This document shows, piece by piece, positions 1-7,716 of a stretch of 64,000 nucleotides of DNA. The translations under genes and the position numbers were made by a program. This DNA is from Nonomuraea sp. NBC_00507 (GTDB taxonomy: Bacteria; Actinomycetota; Actinomycetes; Streptosporangiales; Streptosporangiaceae). The stretch lies in NCBI RefSeq assembly GCF_036013525.1, contig NZ_CP107853.1:10230001-10294000 (forward strand). The letters are read 5' to 3'. The number at the start of each line of letters is the position of its first letter. The stretch's first letter is position 1. The notes beneath the pieces are model-generated. The model worked only from the letters and a program-made list of their open reading frames with translations. It was not told the DNA's origin and ran no database searches.

Positions 1-41
1 CCAGCCGGGCCGACCAGCCCGGCACCCAGGAGAGGACAGTC

Positions 42-2639
42 ATGCACCGACATCGGTTGTTGCGGCATGCCGGCACGGCGGCCGCCCTGGCGACGCTCGC
101 CGCCCTGACCGCCACCCCAGCCACCGCAGCCGCCGCACTCGACGTGGTCGCCGTGGATTTCGCACAGCGCACCGGTCCCGTCCACGGCGGTGCGACCGGC
201 ATGTTGTACGGCCTGTCGGACCCCGGCGTACCGGGAGATTCCCTCCTCGCCGGCGCCCGGCCGCGCACCATCGCGCAGAAGGCCCCGGACGGCGACCAGC
301 ATCCCAACGGCGACGCGCTCGTGGTCGCGGACGGCTTCTTCGCCGCCGGAGGCGAGGAGGTCGTCATCTACATGCAGGACGTCTATAGCCAGTGGCCCTA
401 TGAGAACCGCGGCATCGATGACTATCTGGCGAAGGTCGACACGATGGTGCGCAAGGTCGTCCGGGAGCGGCCACGAGACAAGGACAAGTTCGTCTGGGTG
501 CCGTTCAACGAGCCCGACGGGATCTGGTACCAGGACTGGGCGGCGCTGAAGCAGAAGTTCTTCGACGACTGGAAGCTGGTGTTCGAGCGCATCCGGTCGA
601 TCGACCCTGACGCCAGGATCGTCGGTCCCAACGAGGCGGCCTACAACCCCGGCCGGCTGCGCGACTTCCTCACCTGGGCCAAGGACGCGAGCTGCGCCGG
701 CGGGAACTGCCTGCCGGACATCATGGCCTGGCACGAGCTGCAGCGCGACAAGCTCGCCTCCTACCGCGGCCACTATGAGCACTACCGCGCGATGGAGCGC
801 GAGCTCGGCATCGGCCCGCTGCCGATCAACATCGACGAGTACGGCAACCGGCGTGACATGTCCGTCCCCGGCCAGATGATCCAGTGGATCTCCCTGTTCG
901 AGGACACCAAGGTCGACGCCGACATGGCGTACTGGACCTACGCCGGCAACCTCGACGACCACGCGGTGCGCACCCGCCAGGCCAACGGCGGCTGGTGGCT
1001 GCTCAAGTGGTACGCGGACCTGACCGGGGAGACAGTCAGGGCGACCCCGCCCCGGCTGAACGTCGCCGACACGGTCCAGGCCGTCGCGGCGATCGACGAG
1101 TCCGCCCGGCGCGGCACCATCCTGGTCGGCGGCGGCTCGGAGCCCGTGCAGCTCGACATCGCCGGGCTCGACCCCGCGGTCTTCGGCAAGCAGGTCGACG
1201 TCGTGGTGTCCAGGACCACTTGGACCGGGTACGAGGGCGACGCGCTCAAGCCGCCGGTCACCGCCACCCGGCGCGCCACCGTGTCCGGGGGCAAGCTGCG
1301 GGTGGACCTGCCCGGCGGGGACGTGATGGCCGCCTACCGGGTCACCATCGTGCCCGCGAGCGGCGCTGAGCCTGAGCCCGACGCGCCGTGGACGGTCTCG
1401 GTCGAGGCGGAGTCCGCCGCGCTCACCTCCGCACAGGCCTTCAACCAGGACACGACGGCGAACCCCCAGCTGTACGCGACCTCCGGCCGGCGGGATGTCG
1501 GCGCCATGAATCGGGTCGACTCGGCCGTGACGTTCCCCGTCACCGTGCCTCGCGACGGCCGCTACCGGCTGGGCATCTACCAGGGCGCGAACAAGGCGCC
1601 GGGCAGGCACGCGCTGTTCGTGGACGGCAAGCTGAACCAGATCGTGCAGTATTCGGCGAACCTCGGCTGGACCTACCGCGGGCGCACCGACGTGGACGTC
1701 GAGCTGACCGCCGGCACCCACGAGCTGTCCGTGCGCACCAGCGCCGACGGCGCGAGCCGGCTGCCGGGCAGCGACATCACGCTGGACAGGTTCGACCTCA
1801 CCGAGGTGACCGGGGCCGAGCGCGCGGTCTACTCCGCCGACGAGGCGCGGCTGTCCGGCGGCGCGCGGATCACCCGCGAGGCGAAGGGCCCCGCCATCGC
1901 GCTCGGCGGTGACGCACTGGCCACGTTCTTCGTGGCCGCGAGCGAAGACGGCTACTACGACCTGACGCTTACCTACCGGGCGGCCGGCGCCGGCGAGCTG
2001 CCGGTCCGAGTCGACGGGCGCGCCATCCGCGGCCTGCGGGCGACGCACCCCGGCGAGGGCTCGTCACGGGCCCGGGTGTACCTCCCGGCCGGTATCTCCA
2101 CGATCGACGTGAGCGGCCCGGCCCGGCTGGAGCTGCGCGGGCTCACCATGGTACGGGTGGCGCAGGCGGACGCGGCCGTCCACCGGATCGAGGCCGAGCA
2201 GGCGACGCGCGCCGGGACCGTGAACGTGGTCAACGTTCCCGCCACGAGCGGGTCGAACGCCTCCGCGGGCGCGTACGTCGGCAACATCGGAAACGGGCCG
2301 GGCAACACGCTCACCCTCCCCCGCCCGGACGGGTTCGGCCCCGGCGAGTACGTCCTGGTGGTGCACTACGCCAACGCCGACAGGAACACCGGCCACCCGT
2401 ACAACACCGACGTCATCAGCCGTTTCCTCGACATCAGCGAGACCGGCGGCACGACGACGCGCGGCGTGTTCCGGCACAACTACGCCTGGGACAACTTCTG
2501 GCCGCAGGCGACGCCCCTCACGCTCACCACGGGCGCGGGCGCGGTCGTCCTCGGGAATGCGGCGGCGTACGGACCGGACGTCGACCGGCTCGAGCTCGCT
2601 CGTCTCGTCCTCGAGACCGACAACAGATCACGCGGCTGA
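42..2639 (+). CDS. Secreted clan GH-A glycoside hydrolase (GH39-like) with carbohydrate-binding modules
   Basis: An 865-aa exported enzyme expected to hydrolyse a polysaccharide or glycan outside the cell. A signal peptide (about residues 1-31, Arg-rich start, Ala-rich core, ATAAA end) precedes a TIM-barrel-like domain. The barrel shows the clan GH-A pair: PFNEPDG, with the likely acid/base Glu157, and NIDEYG, with the likely nucleophile Glu266. From about residue 455 there are beta-rich regions with the IEAEQA and VEAESA openings typical of CBM35/CBM6-type modules, probably two or three. AGGAGAGGAC lies just before the ATG. The gene is followed by a strong hairpin, so it looks monocistronic. 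Its family is inferred from motifs; GH39 is the best guess and the substrate is unknown. Confidence 0.75.
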   Translation: MHRHRLLRHAGTAAALATLAALTATPATAAAALDVVAVDFAQRTGPVHGGATGMLYGLSDPGVPGDSLLAGARPRTIAQKAPDGDQHPNGDALVVADGFFAAGGEEVVIYMQDVYSQWPYENRGIDDYLAKVDTMVRKVVRERPRDKDKFVWVPFNEPDGIWYQDWAALKQKFFDDWKLVFERIRSIDPDARIVGPNEAAYNPGRLRDFLTWAKDASCAGGNCLPDIMAWHELQRDKLASYRGHYEHYRAMERELGIGPLPINIDEYGNRRDMSVPGQMIQWISLFEDTKVDADMAYWTYAGNLDDHAVRTRQANGGWWLLKWYADLTGETVRATPPRLNVADTVQAVAAIDESARRGTILVGGGSEPVQLDIAGLDPAVFGKQVDVVVSRTTWTGYEGDALKPPVTATRRATVSGGKLRVDLPGGDVMAAYRVTIVPASGAEPEPDAPWTVSVEAESAALTSAQAFNQDTTANPQLYATSGRRDVGAMNRVDSAVTFPVTVPRDGRYRLGIYQGANKAPGRHALFVDGKLNQIVQYSANLGWTYRGRTDVDVELTAGTHELSVRTSADGASRLPGSDITLDRFDLTEVTGAERAVYSADEARLSGGARITREAKGPAIALGGDALATFFVAASEDGYYDLTLTYRAAGAGELPVRVDGRAIRGLRATHPGEGSSRARVYLPAGISTIDVSGPARLELRGLTMVRVAQADAAVHRIEAEQATRAGTVNVVNVPATSGSNASAGAYVGNIGNGPGNTLTLPRPDGFGPGEYVLVVHYANADRNTGHPYNTDVISRFLDISETGGTTTRGVFRHNYAWDNFWPQATPLTLTTGAGAVVLGNAAAYGPDVDRLELARLVLETDNRSRG

Positions 2640-2648
2640 CGCCACCAC

Positions 2649-2676
2649 GACCCGCCGCACCCCCGTGCGGCGGGTC
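2649..2676 (+). terminator. Hairpin terminator after the glycosidase gene
   Basis: A perfect 12-bp stem (GACCCGCCGCAC / GTGCGGCGGGTC) around a CCCC loop begins 9 bases after the stop codon. There is no U-tract, which is usual for actinomycete terminators. It also lies downstream of the convergent MarR gene, so it may serve both. Confidence 0.65.
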
Positions 2677-2733
2677 CGCCACTCGCGCAGGTCACCCCGG
2701 CTCCGGTCTGGACGTTGAGGACCGAGGCGAGCG

Positions 2734-3201
2734 TCACGGTGACACGGTGTCGAGTTGTTCGAGGATGCGGTGGGAGATCCGCCCGAGGGCGGCGAGCTCG
2801 TCTGGGCTGAGGGCGTCGATGACCAGGCGGCGGACCATGGCCACATGCTGGGGGGCGGCGGCTTCGATGACTGTGCGGCCGGCGGGCGTGATGACGACGA
2901 AGGCGCCGCGGGCGTCCTCTGGGCATTCCTCCCGGGCCACCAGGCCGCGTTTGCACATTCTCGCGATCTGGTGGGACAGCCGGCTTTGCTCCCATTCCAC
3001 CGTCTTGGCCAGCTCCTGGAATCGCTGCCGGCCCTCCGGAATGTCGGTGAGCGCCACCAGGATCTCGAAGTCGGCGCCGGACAACTTGGAGTGCGCCTGC
3101 AAGTCCCGGCTCAGCTTGGCGCTGAGCTTCTGGTGCAGGCGGACGAAGGCACGCCAGGCGTGCTGCTCGGCCGGGTCCAGCCACTGGGGTACATCGCTCA
3201 T
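2734..3201 (-). CDS. MarR-family transcriptional regulator
   Basis: A 155-aa winged-helix regulator of normal MarR length. Residues about 40-110 carry the HTH and wing: LSGADFEILVALTDI, then a recognition-helix region ending QSRLSHQIARMCKRGLV, then the beta-wing with AFVVITPAGR. The C-terminal helix would complete the dimer interface. MarR proteins are ligand-responsive repressors and usually control their own promoter. A 16-bp near-palindrome lies 22 bases upstream of the start. There is no clear Shine-Dalgarno, but TAGACT lies 8 bases before the ATG, which suggests a leaderless or very short-leader mRNA. The target beyond itself is not obvious; the divergent 542-aa gene is the nearest candidate. 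Confidence 0.85.
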   Translation of the reverse strand: MSDVPQWLDPAEQHAWRAFVRLHQKLSAKLSRDLQAHSKLSGADFEILVALTDIPEGRQRFQELAKTVEWEQSRLSHQIARMCKRGLVAREECPEDARGAFVVITPAGRTVIEAAAPQHVAMVRRLVIDALSPDELAALGRISHRILEQLDTVSP

Positions 3202-3222
3202 ACGCTAATAGTCTACCCAGGA

Positions 3223-3238
3223 GCTTGACATGTCATGC
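3223..3238. promoter_or_regulatory. Probable MarR operator palindrome
   Basis: GCTTGACATGTCATGC is a 16-bp inverted repeat with 7 of 8 arm positions matching and a perfect TGACATGTCA core. It lies in the 166-bp divergent gap between the MarR gene and the 542-aa gene, upstream of the MarR -10-like TAGACT. Size, symmetry and position fit a MarR dimer site. Binding is inferred. Confidence 0.5.
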
Positions 3239-3367
3239 ATCCTTCGGGACGGCACTGTCGGTCAGTTCCTTTACCCGCTCCGCGGGCACCACCGGGTTCG
3301 CTGCGCCAGCTGTCGGCGAGCGTGCCGATGTCCACCACGTCGTAGCCCAGGGTCGTAGGTTGCCGTC

Positions 3368-4996
3368 ATGATGCCAGCACAGACATTGGCGAGCTTTCCG
3401 AACGACATAAGCGCCGGCACCGTCCTGCTCATGGCAGGCCGCCGCGACGACGGGCCGCAGCCGGTGGTCGAGCTCATCGAGCATCACCGGTCACCGGATC
3501 CCGCGCGCTCCCATGATCACCGCAAGGTCGCCGTCCCGCTCAGCGCGCTCGATGTCGCGGTGCCGTACTTCGAGCAGAAGCTCGGCGGCTCACACAGGCA
3601 GCAGGCGGGCGGCCTGGCGGACCGGCTGATCGCCTGCTGGGCCGTTCTGGCCGGCCGGGGCAAGCCACGCGAACTCAACGAGGTCACGGGGTTCTACAGC
3701 TGCGACACCGTCTCCCTGGTGGCCGCTTGGTGCACCGAGGCGGGTGTGTTCCATGAAGTGATGCGGGACTGGAACGGCGCGACGCTCCGGCGCATCCGCC
3801 GTCATGTCCTCTTGCGGGTACAGCCGGAGCCCGGCGGCGGTCACAGCCGCCATCTCGTCCTGGAGATCAGCGACAGGGAGGGGCAGGGAGTCTCGGTGGA
3901 ATTCCTCGAGTCGTACAAGATCTCCGGGCCTGGGAACCAGGCTTCTCCGCACACGGTCAGGGTGGACTGCGAGAGGCTGGATCCGCTCGTCGCGATGCTC
4001 GATGCCCGTCTGGGCCGCTCGCGTGCCGGGGGTCTGGAACACCGCCTGGTCGACGCCTTCGCGGGGTTGATCGGGTGCGGCGAATTAGGCGATCATCTGC
4101 CGTTCCGGCATAACCGCGACCGGGTGCATGCCTGGTGCGACGAGGCCGGCCTGGCCTGCCGCCTGGACGGACCTCGCCGCCGCCACGACCTCTTCCGTAC
4201 GCACGACCTCCCGGGCGGGGGCACGCTGTTCCTGAGCGTCGACGTCCAGACCGTGGATGGCCGGCCTCGCATCGAGTTCGGCCAGATGTACTTTCCCCCC
4301 GATCGGCGTGACGAGGGCGCGCCGGTCCGCAGCAGCGTCATCGCTCCGCTGACGTCCCTGGACACGCTGGTCGCGTTCTTTGAACGGCGGCTGGGCCTGC
4401 CTGCGGAGCCCGGCACGGAGGACCGCCTGTTCGACTGCTTCACCGCCCTGGTAGAACGCGGTGACCTGGGCGCCTCGCCAGGGGAAGGGCGCTCGCCCCA
4501 GGACAACGCGGACCAGGTCGCGACATGGTGCGCCGCGGCCGGGGTGCCGTACGAGACGCGGGGCGAACGTACCCACACCCTGCTCAAGACCCACCGGGAA
4601 CGGACCGACTGTCTCTTCACGTTGAGCGTGTCGCTGGACTCCCGGGTCGCGGGCACGCCTGTCGTCCGGCTGACGGCGGTCCGATTCCACGAGCACTACG
4701 ATTACCTGTCTCGCGCGGGAGACGCGGGGCGGGAGTACGCCTACAGCGTCGCGCTGACGCACGTACCCGCGGAGCCGCTCGCCGCGGCCTTGGAGCAACG
4801 GATCGGCATGCGGGCGCAGGGACGGGACCCCGACGAGCGGCTGATCGCCTGCCTGACCGCCTTGGTGGAACGCGGTGAGCTGAGCGCGGACCTGCCGTTG
4901 AAGGCCAACCGGGACCGGGTCGCCGCCCTTCTCGGTGATCTTGGTGAGATCGGTGGCGAGGTCACCACCGATTCGTGGAGCTGGTTCAACGACTGA
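3368..4996 (+). CDS. Unrecognised 542-aa protein made of about four internal repeats
   Basis: I do not recognise this protein. It has no signal peptide or membrane segment, so it is probably cytoplasmic. By eye it holds a repeating unit of 120-140 residues. The helical half reads LDxLVAFFExRLG, then DRLxxCFTALVERGDL, then VxxWCxEAG. The strand-rich half reads LFLSVDVQTVDGRPRIEF. Units begin near residues 55, 197, 323 and 459. The last has only the helical half, and residues 15-40 look like the missing strand half, so the chain resembles a circularly permuted solenoid. WCxEAG is present in units 1-3 and lost in unit 4. The start is uncertain: there is no good ribosome-binding site, but TAGGTT lies 6 bases before the ATG, as in leaderless genes. 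Confidence 0.7.
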   Translation: MMPAQTLASFPNDISAGTVLLMAGRRDDGPQPVVELIEHHRSPDPARSHDHRKVAVPLSALDVAVPYFEQKLGGSHRQQAGGLADRLIACWAVLAGRGKPRELNEVTGFYSCDTVSLVAAWCTEAGVFHEVMRDWNGATLRRIRRHVLLRVQPEPGGGHSRHLVLEISDREGQGVSVEFLESYKISGPGNQASPHTVRVDCERLDPLVAMLDARLGRSRAGGLEHRLVDAFAGLIGCGELGDHLPFRHNRDRVHAWCDEAGLACRLDGPRRRHDLFRTHDLPGGGTLFLSVDVQTVDGRPRIEFGQMYFPPDRRDEGAPVRSSVIAPLTSLDTLVAFFERRLGLPAEPGTEDRLFDCFTALVERGDLGASPGEGRSPQDNADQVATWCAAAGVPYETRGERTHTLLKTHRERTDCLFTLSVSLDSRVAGTPVVRLTAVRFHEHYDYLSRAGDAGREYAYSVALTHVPAEPLAAALEQRIGMRAQGRDPDERLIACLTALVERGELSADLPLKANRDRVAALLGDLGEIGGEVTTDSWSWFND

Positions 4997-5019
4997 ACCG
5001 CGAGGCGCCCGCGGTTCAG
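4993..5019. terminator. Bidirectional terminator hairpin
   Basis: A perfect 10-bp stem (CTGAACCGCG / CGCGGTTCAG) with a 7-base loop lies between two convergent genes. It includes the stop codon of the 542-aa gene and ends 15 bases before the stop of the GH85 gene, so it can serve both strands. Confidence 0.65.
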
Positions 5020-5033
5020 CCGCGCCTTCGCGA

Positions 5034-7697
5034 TCAGTTGCCTCGGAGCACGGTCGTGGCCTTGTTGCCGGCGTAGTCCTCCAGGACCGCGACCACCTTG
5101 CTGGTGGCGCTGGACATGGTCACCGTTTCGGCGGCCCGGGTGGTGCGGCCGCGGATGATGTGCGGCTTGGCGCCCGAGTTGTAGGTCGTCGCGAACGTCT
5201 TCGCCTGACCGTCCTCGAGGATGGTCAGGGTGTGCCAGTCCGGAAGGGTCGGCCGGGCGAACGTGAACGTGTTCCCGTTGATCGTCACCGCCGAGGCCGG
5301 ATAGGGGCTGATCTCGGTATCGGCGAACGTTCCGCGTATCCCGGTGGTCGTCCCCGTTCCCGCCCGCACGGTGAGGAGATAGGCGTCGCCATTGACGGGC
5401 ACACCGGTCAGGGTCGTGCCCGTGCCGGTCACCGTGACTTCCTTGGTGTACGGGCGGGCGGTGTCAAGGCTGCGGACCTTCACGGTGATGGGAGCGCCGG
5501 ACGGCGGCGGGGTCCAGGCGGTGGTCAGCGTGCCGTCCGGCTTGGCCTGCGCGGTGACCTGGCGCGGCGCCGTGGCCAGGTCGAACGACACGGTCGCGGC
5601 AGGGCTCTGCGACCCGTCGTGGCCGACCGCCACCAGCTTGATCGTCCCTGACGTGGCCGTGAATCGCTTGATGTAGTAGACGTCGTCGTAGATGCCACCG
5701 AGATAGGTGTCATCCAGGTAGACGTCGTAGCGGCGCACCTCGTCGTAGCCGGCACGCTTCCACGACAGGAACAGCTCACCGGTCTCCGGCAGCAACTGGG
5801 TGATCCGCAGGTCTCTGGGCGCGGCGGGCGTGTGATCGACGCCGTCTCGCAGGACCAAGGAACCCAGGTTGACCTGGTAGCCGGAGATCGGCTGGGCGCC
5901 GGCGGCGACGACCAGGCCGAGCGCGGCGACGCGCTGACCGGCGTACGCCGACAGGTCCGCCGACCGGGTCGTCCAGCCCGTGGTGCGCTCGCCCGACCCA
6001 GTCAGCGGTAGCTGGATCACTTTGCTCGGGTCGGAGGCCAGGACGAGGCCGAGCCGGAGTTCGGAGTCGTCGCTCACCGAGGGCTTGGTGTAGGTCAGGT
6101 CAAGGGCCGAACCCTTGGTGATCTTCAGGTCCGTCTTGTAGAGACGCACGGTGTTGTCGCTGTCGAGGGTGCCGCTGAGGACGAGCGAGCTGCCGCCGTT
6201 GTAGGCGCCGATCTTCTGGTACGAGAACCGGCTCGCCGGCGTGTACGTGGGGCCGTAGTCGTAGTCGGCGCTGAGGGGCGTTCCTGCCGCGTCGATCCAC
6301 CACTGCCAGGTCACCGGGATGTCCTGGAGGTTGATGTTGCCCCACTCCTTCGGGTTGGACAGCCGGCCCTTGGTCCAGGTGGACAGGCCGTGGCCGGTGT
6401 TGAAGGAGGTGGCGAACGTGGTGCCGCCGATGACCGAGCGTTCGGCGATGTACCTGGAGATGCCCTTCCAGGTGCCCTCCGGCGTGGTGGTGCCCTGTGA
6501 GGAGCCGGTCCACCAGCGGCGTTCCCGGTCGAAGACGTCCCGCTGGGCGGCGTCGTCGGTCTTGCCGGCGTAGTCGGAGGAGACGAAGTCGGCGCCGAGG
6601 GTGGCGATGGCGTTCATCGGCGCACCACTCGCGTCGAGGTTGTCCTCGAGGTTGTAGGGCTGGTTGAACTGGTCTTTCCCGGCCTCCACGCCGGCGAAGA
6701 CGCTCTTGCGGGAGTCCAGGCCGAGGCTCGCGGCGTAGCTCTTGGAGTTGGTGAGCTTGGTTCTGTTCCACCAGTAGTTGAGGAAGATGGAGTCGGACAC
6801 GTCGCCGAGCTTCGGGTCGCGTACGAACGGGCCGTTGACCCCGTTGAACTCGTTCTGGTAGGAGATCGCGCCGGTGGAGTCGTCAATGGAGTCGTACCAC
6901 TGCACGTAGAGGCCGCCCTCGCGCATGGCCTGCAGGAACTGCTTGTACGCCGGGATGTCGGCCGGAGCGACCCGCGACTCCTGGTTGATGAAATAGCCGT
7001 CGAAGCCGTAGAACTTGGCGACCTGGATGAGTTTGTCGGCGACGGGGAAGCCGCCGTCGCCGTCGCGGACCAGGAGTTCGGTGTAGGCCTGGTCGCCGCG
7101 GTCGTGGTCGGAGAAGAAGATGCAGCCCAGTGAGCGTGCCCCGTTCGCGTGGGCCGCGTTGGTGTAGCCGGGGTTGGGCAGGTTGAGCATCCCGAACTCG
7201 AACCATTTCTCCCGCCAGTCGGCGGTCGGGTCGTAGTAGCTCACCGGCACGCCCTCGGTGGGCATGCCGTGCCAGGAGGCGTAGAAGTCGGCGTACTGCC
7301 AGAAGCTGAAGAGATGCTGGCTGAACTCGTTGGTGTAAGGGTGGCTTTCGAAGAAGGCGTTGCCGTAGTCGCCGGCCAGGCTCAGCAGCTGGGTGTCGGC
7401 GGGCAGGGCCGGATTGCGCTGCGTGGCGGCGTTGGCGGGGTTGCGCTTCTGGAGCGGAACCTTGGCGCGTAAAAATTCGGCGTGGGTGTCGTCGGCGGGG
7501 TTCCAGCGCAGCAGGTCGGTGGTGGAGTAACCGTGCTGGTAGGGCTGGTTGGCGCCGACTGCGCTCTCGCCCGTCCAGGGCAGTGTGTCGCTGGCCGAGG
7601 CGCCGCCGGCGGCGAGCACGACGGTGAGCATCGCGGCCAGGGCGGCGGTGCCCGCGCGGGTCGTCACCCGTCTGCCGGTGCGAGGTGATCGGGACAT
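5034..7697 (-). CDS. Secreted endo-beta-N-acetylglucosaminidase (GH85)
   Basis: An 887-aa exported ENGase that would cut the chitobiose core of N-linked glycans, leaving one GlcNAc on the protein. A signal peptide (ending about residue 36, GGASAS) precedes the GH85 barrel. The hallmark GFDGYFINQES gives Asn238 and Glu240, the GH85 pair in which Asn orients the substrate acetamido group and Glu is acid/base. It is followed by GGLYVQWYDSI. Beta-sandwich domains fill the C-terminal half, including a fibronectin-III-like stretch near residue 630. The ATG follows AAGGAGTCGTG; a GTG directly before it is too close to the ribosome-binding site. It is the last gene of the operon that starts with the GH38 gene. 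Confidence 0.88.
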   Translation of the reverse strand: MSRSPRTGRRVTTRAGTAALAAMLTVVLAAGGASASDTLPWTGESAVGANQPYQHGYSTTDLLRWNPADDTHAEFLRAKVPLQKRNPANAATQRNPALPADTQLLSLAGDYGNAFFESHPYTNEFSQHLFSFWQYADFYASWHGMPTEGVPVSYYDPTADWREKWFEFGMLNLPNPGYTNAAHANGARSLGCIFFSDHDRGDQAYTELLVRDGDGGFPVADKLIQVAKFYGFDGYFINQESRVAPADIPAYKQFLQAMREGGLYVQWYDSIDDSTGAISYQNEFNGVNGPFVRDPKLGDVSDSIFLNYWWNRTKLTNSKSYAASLGLDSRKSVFAGVEAGKDQFNQPYNLEDNLDASGAPMNAIATLGADFVSSDYAGKTDDAAQRDVFDRERRWWTGSSQGTTTPEGTWKGISRYIAERSVIGGTTFATSFNTGHGLSTWTKGRLSNPKEWGNINLQDIPVTWQWWIDAAGTPLSADYDYGPTYTPASRFSYQKIGAYNGGSSLVLSGTLDSDNTVRLYKTDLKITKGSALDLTYTKPSVSDDSELRLGLVLASDPSKVIQLPLTGSGERTTGWTTRSADLSAYAGQRVAALGLVVAAGAQPISGYQVNLGSLVLRDGVDHTPAAPRDLRITQLLPETGELFLSWKRAGYDEVRRYDVYLDDTYLGGIYDDVYYIKRFTATSGTIKLVAVGHDGSQSPAATVSFDLATAPRQVTAQAKPDGTLTTAWTPPPSGAPITVKVRSLDTARPYTKEVTVTGTGTTLTGVPVNGDAYLLTVRAGTGTTTGIRGTFADTEISPYPASAVTINGNTFTFARPTLPDWHTLTILEDGQAKTFATTYNSGAKPHIIRGRTTRAAETVTMSSATSKVVAVLEDYAGNKATTVLRGN

Positions 7698-7716
7698 CAC
7701 GACTCCTTACTGTGCG

